Shown here in pieces: positions 58,956 through 64,000 of a DNA stretch of 64,000 nucleotides; within the stretch, counting starts at the first letter, position 1; every line of letters starts with the position of its first letter. Source of the stretch: Ferdinandcohnia salidurans (GTDB taxonomy: Bacteria > Bacillota > Bacilli > Bacillales > Bacillaceae_L). The translations under genes and the position numbers were made by a program. The DNA lies in assembly GCF_042680725.1 (NCBI RefSeq), contig NZ_JBHUEK010000026.1, positions 62,001 to 126,000 on the forward strand. The letters are read 5' to 3'. Below the pieces are notes generated by a model, which was not told the DNA's origin, searched no databases, and saw only the letters and a list, made by a program, of their open reading frames with translations.

Positions 58956-59456
58956 ATGAAAAAAGGGTTACTATTTGGATTTGCTTATTGTTTATTTATC
59001 CTATTAGCAGTTGGAATTGGATTCTATTATGCCAATTTTGATGTGCCAAATAAAAATGCAATCATCGATTCTGAAAAAAAGGAAGTCACACAAAGTTTTG
59101 AAGATGCCCTCAAGGCGGACAAGGAAAGAGTAGAAAAGGATAAGGCGGACGAATCAAAAAATAGATGGAATCCATCACCAACTTTTGTATTAGTAGCCAT
59201 CTCGATTGGAGCAATTGCTGATATTGTGATTGTTATCCTTTGGGCACGTCACGAAAATAAAAAAAGATTAATCGAGGAGAAAAACAGTCACCTACAGAAA
59301 AAACGGATCACCGACAATTCGATCTTCTGGTGGATCATAGGGCTGGGGATTGTCCAAAAAAAGAATGAGAAATTAGTTATAGACTGGAGATATGTGGTTG
59401 CATATATTGTGCTTGGATTTTTACTTAAAGCATGGGTTTCAAAAGAATTGATCTAA
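58956..59456 (+). CDS. Hypothetical membrane protein, 166 residues
   Basis: Not recognised. Three hydrophobic segments: GLLFGFAYCLFILLAVGIGFYYA at the start, FVLVAISIGAIADIVIVILWA in the middle and YVVAYIVLGFLLKAWV at the end, with a charged, Lys/Glu/Asp-rich extracytoplasmic loop between the first two (about 38-70). ATG at 58956 has only a modest AAAGAG site. It precedes the sigma-W-type promoter of the flotillin operon but is separated from it and probably has its own transcript. Confidence 0.65.
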   Translation: MKKGLLFGFAYCLFILLAVGIGFYYANFDVPNKNAIIDSEKKEVTQSFEDALKADKERVEKDKADESKNRWNPSPTFVLVAISIGAIADIVIVILWARHENKKRLIEEKNSHLQKKRITDNSIFWWIIGLGIVQKKNEKLVIDWRYVVAYIVLGFLLKAWVSKELI

Positions 59457-59510
59457 CTACAGGGTGTCGACATACATTTACAAAGAATCTAAAACTTTTT
59501 TGTGAAAAAA

Positions 59511-59537
59511 TGAAACCTTTTTCAAGTATTTTCCGTA
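59511..59537 (+). promoter_or_regulatory. Sigma-W-type promoter of yuaF-floT
   Basis: TGAAAC (59511-59516), a 17-bp spacer, then CGTA (59534-59537). This fits the sigma-W consensus TGAAAC-N16/17-CGTA; yuaF-floT belongs to the sigma-W regulon in B. subtilis, which is induced by cell envelope stress. Confidence 0.85.
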
Positions 59538-59591
59538 AATGAGAATGTAAAGAAAATTTCAAAACTATTACTTGGATTTGGAGGTGAAGCT

Positions 59592-60137
59592 ATGGAATTA
59601 TTCGGATATGACATTGAAACGATCTATTTGATTGGCTTAGTCATTAGTGGAATTGGTACCCTTCTTTTTATCCTATTTGGCGATTTTTTAGAGGGAATCT
59701 TTCCAGATAGTTTTTTAAGCCCAACACTTATTTTCTCATTTCTCACCTTTTTAAGCGCATCTGGATACATTTTTGAAAAAATGCTTTCCTTTCATAGTTT
59801 ATTAATTTTTGTTATTTCACTCGTATTAGCACTTATTTTAGTCACACTATTAAATGTTTTTGTATTAATCCCGTTGTCTTCTGCTGAGGAATCGATGGTA
59901 TACAGGGAAGAGGAGTTAAAGGGTAGGATTGGTAAAGTCATAACTTCAATCCCGATTGATGGCTTCGGCGAGGTTGTCATTGAAGGAATCGGTGGAACAA
60001 TCGCTAAATCTGCAAAGAGCTTTAATAATGAACCAATTCCATATGATGAAAAGGTTCTTATTATAGATGTAAAGGAAGGCGTTGCCTACGTCTTACCTTA
60101 CCAAAATATGATGATTAAAGGGGGAAATCAACAATGA
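59592..60137 (+). CDS. yuaF: NfeD-like membrane protein YuaF
   Basis: A 181-residue NfeD-type protein that works with the flotillin FloT in membrane microdomains. Residues 1-95 contain about three to four helices; the C-terminal OB-fold domain, LKGRIGKVITSIPIDGFGEVVIEGIGGTIAKSAKSF and EKVLIIDVKEGVAYVLPY, is cytoplasmic. ATG after TTGGAGG. Its stop overlaps the floT ATG by four bases, so the two are translationally coupled. Confidence 0.92.
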   Translation: MELFGYDIETIYLIGLVISGIGTLLFILFGDFLEGIFPDSFLSPTLIFSFLTFLSASGYIFEKMLSFHSLLIFVISLVLALILVTLLNVFVLIPLSSAEESMVYREEELKGRIGKVITSIPIDGFGEVVIEGIGGTIAKSAKSFNNEPIPYDEKVLIIDVKEGVAYVLPYQNMMIKGGNQQ

Positions 60138-61669
60138 CAACAGGAATATGGATTGTAATTGGGGTAGTCGCATTTTTGCTTCTTGCACTTATTGGGGTAT
60201 TTGTTACAAAGTACAGAACGGCTGGTCCTGATGAAGCACTAATTGTAACAGGTAGTTATTTAGGAGGAAAGAATGTTCATGTGGATGAAGCCGGTAACCG
60301 AATAAAAATTGTCCGTGGTGGCGGTACTTTTGTACTTCCAGTCTTCCAGCAGGCTGAACCACTAAGTCTCTTATCTAGTAAACTAGATGTCCAAACACCT
60401 GAAGTATACACAGAGCAAGGTGTACCGGTAATGGCCGATGGAACAGCAATTATTAAAATCGGTGGTTCCATTTCTGAAATAGCAACAGCAGCAGAACAAT
60501 TTTTAGGAAAACGAAAAGAAGATAGAGAAAATGAAGCGAGAGAAGTGTTAGAAGGTCATCTTCGTTCAATCCTAGGTTCAATGACCGTTGAAGAAATCTA
60601 TAAAAATCGTGAAAAATTTTCACAAGAAGTACAACGTGTTGCATCACAGGATTTAGCAAAAATGGGTCTTATCATTGTATCGTTTACAATCAAGGATGTT
60701 CGTGATAAGAACGGTTACCTCGATTCACTAGGTAAGCCAAGAATTGCTCAGGTAAAACGTGATGCGGATATTGCAACTGCAGAAGCTGATAAGGAAACCC
60801 GTATTAAACGGGCGGAAGCAGACAAAGAAGCAAAAAAATCTGAGCTAGAGCGCGCAACAGAAGTAGCAGAGGCCGAAAAAATCAACCAATTAAAAATGGC
60901 TGAGTACCGTAGAGAGCAGGATATTGCAAAAGCACGTGCTGACCAAGCATACCACCTAGAAGAAGCGAGAGCGAAACAAGAGGTAACTGAACAGCAAATG
61001 CAAATCCAAATCATTGAAAGACAGAAGCAAATTGAACTCGAAGAAAAAGAAATCTTACGTCGTGAAAAGCAATACGATTCAGAGGTTAAGAAGAAAGCAG
61101 ATGCTGACCGTTACTCAGTTGTTCAAGCGGCAGAAGCTGAAAAAGCGAAGCAGTTAGCAGAAGCAGATGCAAATAAATATCGAATTGAAGCAATGGCAAA
61201 AGCGGAAGCAGAAAAAATCCGTATTGATGGTCTTGCAAAAGCAGAAGCACAGCGTGCACAAGGGGAATCTGAAGCAGATATTATCCGTTTGAAAGGTCTT
61301 GCAGAAGCGGAAGCAAAACAAAAAATTGCAGAAGCATTCGAGCAATATGGGAAAGCGGCTATCCTCGATATGGTTATTAAAATGCTTCCTCAATATGCGA
61401 AAGAAGTGGCAGCACCATTATCAAATATCGACAAAATTACAGTTGTGGATACTGGTAGTAATGGGGAAAATAGCGGAGCCAATAAGGTAACAGGTTATGC
61501 TACTAACTTGATGTCAACTCTTCAAGAGTCGTTAAAAGCATCATCAGGTATTGATGTAAAAGAAATTATCGAAAACCTATCAGGTAAAGGTAATGTAAAA
61601 AACAGCATCGACCAGTTAACGGATGAATTAGTCCAAACGAGAAAAGCAGAGACAACAGAAAAAGAATAA
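60134..61669 (+). CDS. floT: Flotillin-like protein FloT
   Basis: A 511-residue SPFH scaffold protein that organises functional membrane microdomains. An N-terminal hairpin segment, WIVIGVVAFLLLALIGVFV, anchors it. The SPFH/PHB domain follows (about 30-200), with FLGKRKEDRENEAREVLEGHLRSILGSMTVEEIYKNREKF. Then comes a long coiled coil made of Glu-Ala-Glu-rich repeats (RIKRAEADKEAKK, AEADANKYRIEAMAKAEAEKIRIDG), and a short C-terminal region. Near the B. subtilis length. Overlaps yuaF by four bases; sigma-W controlled. Confidence 0.96.
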   Translation: MTTGIWIVIGVVAFLLLALIGVFVTKYRTAGPDEALIVTGSYLGGKNVHVDEAGNRIKIVRGGGTFVLPVFQQAEPLSLLSSKLDVQTPEVYTEQGVPVMADGTAIIKIGGSISEIATAAEQFLGKRKEDRENEAREVLEGHLRSILGSMTVEEIYKNREKFSQEVQRVASQDLAKMGLIIVSFTIKDVRDKNGYLDSLGKPRIAQVKRDADIATAEADKETRIKRAEADKEAKKSELERATEVAEAEKINQLKMAEYRREQDIAKARADQAYHLEEARAKQEVTEQQMQIQIIERQKQIELEEKEILRREKQYDSEVKKKADADRYSVVQAAEAEKAKQLAEADANKYRIEAMAKAEAEKIRIDGLAKAEAQRAQGESEADIIRLKGLAEAEAKQKIAEAFEQYGKAAILDMVIKMLPQYAKEVAAPLSNIDKITVVDTGSNGENSGANKVTGYATNLMSTLQESLKASSGIDVKEIIENLSGKGNVKNSIDQLTDELVQTRKAETTEKE

Positions 61670-61676
61670 TATGAAC

Positions 61677-61715
61677 TGAAAAGCAGCCTACTTAAAAGAG
61701 CTGCTTTTCTTTTTG
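61677..61715 (+). terminator. Terminator after floT
   Basis: AAAAGCAGC pairs with GCTGCTTTT around CTACTTAAAAGA-type loop, then CTTTTT. Confidence 0.85.
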
Positions 61716-61769
61716 GTGATTTTTTTGCAGAGTGCTATTGCGTCTAGGATAGTGGAAAACAGCAGGACT

Positions 61770-62260
61770 GAGTCCGAATAAGGGTGTGATTCTGACAAGT
61801 ACAGAGGAAATCTTCGGGCTTGAGTCTGAATGAGGGTGTGATTCTGACAAGGCTAGAGGAAATCTCCGAGCTTGAGTCTGAATGAGGGTGTGATTGAGAC
61901 AAGGTCAGAGGAAATCTTCGGGCTTGAGTCCGAATGAGGATGTGATTGTGACAATGCCGGAGGATATCTCCGAGGTCGAGTCCGAATGAGGGTGTGATTC
62001 TGACAAAGCCAAAGGAGAAACGCCGAGGTCGAGTCCGAATGAGGGTGTGATTCCGACAAGTCCAAAGTAGAAACTCCAAGCATGAGTCCGAATAAGGGTG
62101 TGATTCAGACAAGTACAGAGGAAATCTCCAAGCTCGAGTCCGAAAGAGGGTGTGATTCTGACAAGGCCAAAGGAAATCCACAAGTTTAAGTCCGAATGAT
62201 AGCATGATTCTGACAAGAACAGTGGAAAACTCCATTATTGAGTCAAAATGAGTGAATGTA
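61770..62260. repeat. 52-bp tandem repeat array, ten units
   Basis: GAGTCCGAATGAGGGTGTGATT starts a unit at 61770, 61822, 61874, 61926, 61978, 62031, 62084, 62136, 62188 and 62240; eight of the nine spacings are 52 or 53 bp with 52 commonest. Units are diverged in the last 20 bp (ACAAGGCCAGAGGAAATCTCCGAG and variants). The minus strand is nearly stop-free in all three frames because the unit has no stop codons there and 52 is one more than a multiple of three. I regard those frames as non-coding. The array fills most of the 730-bp floT-sigY gap. Confidence 0.9.
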
Positions 62261-62323
62261 ATATTCGATAGGATGGGTTAAACTGTAGAAAATGAACATA
62301 TTAAAACTTTTTAAAACTGAAAG

Positions 62324-62350
62324 TGAACTTTTTTATGACTTCGTACGTAC
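62324..62350 (+). promoter_or_regulatory. ECF-type promoter upstream of sigY
   Basis: TGAAC (62324-62328), a 17-bp spacer, then CGTAC (62346-62350). It resembles the autoregulated sigY promoter of B. subtilis (TGAAC..CGTC type). It stands about 50 bp before the sigY start. Confidence 0.6.
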
Positions 62351-62401
62351 TATTAGCGAAATATAAAAATAACCAAATCTTCTCGGGGGAGAATTCAATG
62401 C

Positions 62402-62965
62402 ATGGATGAAAAGGAACTAATTCGCAGTGCAAAGCGTGGTGACTCACTCGCGTTTGCAATGCTTTTTAAAGAGCATTATCCTTTTTTAGTTAAGTATTTA
62501 ATAAAAGTTACAATGAAACCTGATATTGCTGAAGACATCGCACAAGAGGCAATGATGAAAAGTATGGAAAAAATCAAAATGTATAACGGTAAAGCAAAAT
62601 TCTCCTCATGGCTAATAACAATTGCGACGAACTTATACATAGACGATATCCGTAAAAAGAAACGCGAACAAAATTATCAGCAACAGGAGCAAGCATTACG
62701 CAAAATGAAGTGGCAATTCGAGAACCAATCTGAGGATTGGAATGATGTTCTTAATGCACTAGGAAGGCTTTCTGATGAAATTCGGATTCCAATTGTTCTC
62801 AAACATTATTATGGGTATTCGTATGAAGAAATCGCTGATATGCTTCATATCGCCATTGGTACTGTTAAATCAAGAATACATAATGGAATCCATACAGTAA
62901 GAAAGGAGCTGAAACCTCATGAAGAAAAACAAGCTAGTCCTACTAAACAACAAACAACAACATGA
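62402..62965 (+). CDS. sigY: ECF RNA polymerase sigma factor, SigY-like
   Basis: A 187-residue ECF sigma factor. Region 2 is LAFAMLFKEHYPFLVKYLIKVTMKPDIAEDIAQEAMMKSMEKIKMY and SSWLITIATNLYIDDIRKKKR; region 4 is LSDEIRIPIVLKHYYGYSYEEIADMLHIAIGTVKSRIHNGIHTVRKEL. It is followed by yxlC- and yxlD/E-like genes as in the B. subtilis sigY operon, which supports the name. ATG at 62402 after CGGGGGAG. Its 3' end overlaps yxlC by 47 bases. The ECF-type promoter upstream suggests autoregulation. Confidence 0.88.
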   Translation: MDEKELIRSAKRGDSLAFAMLFKEHYPFLVKYLIKVTMKPDIAEDIAQEAMMKSMEKIKMYNGKAKFSSWLITIATNLYIDDIRKKKREQNYQQQEQALRKMKWQFENQSEDWNDVLNALGRLSDEIRIPIVLKHYYGYSYEEIADMLHIAIGTVKSRIHNGIHTVRKELKPHEEKQASPTKQQTTT

Positions 62966-63278
62966 AGAGGATAAAGAAACGATTCAAGATATAAATGAAG
63001 CTCTTACTAAAATAGATCATCATTACTCGGTTTTCACTCCGGACCTACAAGTATTTGAACAAATGGTTGCAATTGAACAACAAAAACAAAAGAAGAAATT
63101 TAGAAGAGATTTAACCGCATTTATATTGGTTGCTCTATTCTTGATGACATGTCTAATATCCGCATTCTTCCAGCTACCGCTAGTATTTATCATCATTCAA
63201 GGCATTGCAACTATTAGCTTGCCAGTATATAGCTTCTTTCGTTATCGAAAACGGGTGATTGTCCATGAATACGAATAA
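62919..63278 (+). CDS. yxlC: YxlC-like protein, probable anti-sigma-Y component
   Basis: A 119-residue membrane protein. The N-terminal 65 residues are charged and cytoplasmic (EDKETIQDINEALTKIDHHYSVFTPDLQVFEQMVAIEQQKQKKKFRRD), followed by two helices, LTAFILVALFLMTCLISAFF and LVFIIIQGIATISLPVYSFF. In B. subtilis YxlC is one of the proteins that keep SigY inactive. The strong ribosome site GAAAGGAG inside sigY and the 47-base overlap ensure balanced synthesis of sigma and anti-sigma. Confidence 0.82.
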   Translation: MKKNKLVLLNNKQQHEEDKETIQDINEALTKIDHHYSVFTPDLQVFEQMVAIEQQKQKKKFRRDLTAFILVALFLMTCLISAFFQLPLVFIIIQGIATISLPVYSFFRYRKRVIVHEYE

Positions 63279-63468
63279 TACCCTGCTTTTATTAGTAGTT
63301 GTGATTATCGTACTTATTCAAGGTTTGTGGCTATTTTTAGATGCAAGAAAGCGGGGACATAATTATTGGTTTTGGGGAATATGGGGATTAATTCAAACAC
63401 CGATGCCCCTTGTTTGTTATTTCATTTTTGCTAGAAAAATTTATCGACGTAAAGCAGGTAGGGAATGA
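63265..63468 (+). CDS. yxlD: YxlD-like small membrane protein
   Basis: A 67-residue protein with two helices: LLLLVVVIIVLIQGLWLFLDARKRG and YWFWGIWGLIQTPMPLVCYFIFARKIYRRK. The WGLIQTPMPLVxYxIFxRK pattern is that of the sigY-operon small proteins in Bacillus and of the N-terminal membrane module of phospholipase D-type proteins. It probably joins the membrane anti-sigma complex. Overlaps yxlC by 14 bases and the next gene by four. Confidence 0.75.
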   Translation: MNTNNTLLLLVVVIIVLIQGLWLFLDARKRGHNYWFWGIWGLIQTPMPLVCYFIFARKIYRRKAGRE

Positions 63469-63674
63469 TGAGGGATATTGCAAAATATATTGTATTAATG
63501 ATAGCCATTGTAGGACAAATCGTAGGAATTGTATTTTTGTTCATTGATATTTCAAAGGCACTGACATTCTATGCCTTTTACATGGTTGCCATTATTCTAT
63601 TATTCGCCCTATTAGTATGGGAACGAAAACGAGAGAAAGAGGAGGATGACGAAAATGATTATCGTGACTACTGA
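63465..63674 (+). CDS. Small two-helix membrane protein of the sigY operon
   Basis: A 69-residue protein: IAKYIVLMIAIVGQIVGIVFLFIDISKALTF and FYMVAIILLFALLVWERKREKEEDDENDY, two helices and an acidic tail. Position suggests YxlE or an equivalent, but sequence recognition is weak. Starts at ATG 63465 or 63468 within the ATGA overlap of the preceding gene. Its end overlaps the YbjQ gene by 20 bases. Confidence 0.65.
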   Translation: MMRDIAKYIVLMIAIVGQIVGIVFLFIDISKALTFYAFYMVAIILLFALLVWERKREKEEDDENDYRDY

Positions 63675-63969
63675 TTTTGTACCTGGCAAAGAAGTAAAAG
63701 AACTAAAAGGATTTGTAAGAGGGGGGACAGTTCAGTCAAAGCACATTGGAAAAGACATTATGGCTGGATTAAAGACAATTGTTGGAGGAGAAATCTCCGA
63801 TTATACTGAAATGCTGGAAGAAGCCCGCCAAAAAGCAATTGGTCGAATGGTGGAAGATGCAAACGCAAAAGGAGCAAATGCAGTAATCGGGATGCGATTG
63901 CAAACCTCAGCTGTTATGCAAAATGCATCTGAAATTATTGCATATGGAACAGCAGTTTATGTAGAGTAA
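63655..63969 (+). CDS. YbjQ/DUF74-family protein
   Basis: A 104-residue pentameric-type small protein of the YbjQ family: IVTTDFVPGKEVKELKGFVRGGTVQSKHIGKDIMAGLKTIVGGEISDYTEMLEEARQKAIGRMVEDANAKGANAVIGMRLQTS. It has been called heavy-metal binding, but its role is unproven. ATG at 63655 lies nine bases after GGAGG; the ATG at 63646 touches that site. Last gene of the sigY operon in this window, overlapping the preceding small membrane protein, so it is probably SigY-controlled. Confidence 0.9.
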   Translation: MIIVTTDFVPGKEVKELKGFVRGGTVQSKHIGKDIMAGLKTIVGGEISDYTEMLEEARQKAIGRMVEDANAKGANAVIGMRLQTSAVMQNASEIIAYGTAVYVE

Positions 63970-64000
63970 CAAGTAAACCTTAAAAAAGCCTTGATAATTA

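Noticed and set aside
61744..62235. Long minus-strand reading frames inside the 52-bp array (163, 103 and 76 codons)
   Set aside because: All three frames are open simply because the repeat unit lacks stop codons on that strand. No convincing ribosome site and no non-repetitive sequence; treated as non-coding repeat DNA.
61770..62260. CRISPR array
   Set aside because: Units are contiguous and diverged, without constant repeats separated by unique spacers; no cas genes nearby. The same applies to 29664-29928.

Overview
The window is chromosomal DNA from a low-GC, spore-forming member of the Bacillaceae. The evidence is strong AGGAGG-type ribosome sites, many TTG and GTG starts, Bacillus-type genes (helD, spoVR, yhdB, yhdC, a YjcZ-like peptide, yuaF-floT, sigY-yxlCDE) and several stretches that keep the Bacillus subtilis gene order as I remember it (yhcT-yhcU-yhcW, glpK-glpD-pgcA-yhdB-yhdC-spoVR, tandem fluoride channels). 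No tRNA, rRNA, insertion sequence, prophage or CRISPR array was seen.

Layout. 1-7.8 kb: tail of an E. coli-type speD; a manganese (yybP-ykoY) riboswitch controlling a small FbpB-like protein and a TerC exporter; a TetR gene and an oxidoreductase sharing the same operator; helD; a DNA glycosylase; proI. 7.8-16.1 kb: a repeat-rich gap, a VanW lipoprotein, a ketopantoate reductase-like enzyme, an OsmC protein preceded by a structured RNA plus terminator, a hydrolase, a TauE transporter, RluA/YhcU and a thioredoxin-BdbC pair. 16.3-25.6 kb: yhcW, then a catabolic island (RidA, BCCT carrier, a 570-residue orphan, an M19 dipeptidase-like protein, a DUF3726-like protein, an aldehyde dehydrogenase, an IclR regulator) that looks built to import and break down a quaternary amine. 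25.6-32.8 kb: an extra HPr, glpK, glpD with an antitermination leader, a 53-bp tandem repeat, pgcA, yhdB and yhdC.

32.9-37.7 kb: spoVR followed by an AT-rich two-gene cassette (OLD/ABC-type ATPase plus a PD-(D/E)XK-like protein), closed on the right by a second, about 95% identical copy of the last 635 bp of spoVR. This has the architecture of a horizontally acquired defence cassette that rebuilds its target gene. 37.7-51.2 kb: two fluoride channels under a fluoride riboswitch, a DGC-type zinc protein, a universal stress protein, a SulP transporter, membrane proteins, a holin-like protein with a long Gln/Asn-rich tail, EcsC, a short flavoprotein, a MarR-MFS unit with a perfect 18-bp operator, a GTP cyclohydrolase II, a potassium channel, and a phosphate transporter with its PhoU-like partner.

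51.4-55.0 kb: a four-gene operon behind a mirrored operator, encoding an orphan, a BtaA-like 3-amino-3-carboxypropyltransferase, a GNAT enzyme and a haem-oxygenase-like di-iron oxidase. It is a plausible undescribed small-molecule or lipid pathway. 55.1-64 kb: a flavin hydroxylase that seems to start at AUU, a class A PBP, a sigma-W-type promoter driving yuaF-floT, a 52-bp tandem repeat array, and a sigY-yxlC-yxlD-yxlE-YbjQ operon behind an ECF-type promoter. The two candidate new systems are the spoVR-flanked cassette and the BtaA/di-iron-oxidase operon; the amine catabolic island is third.
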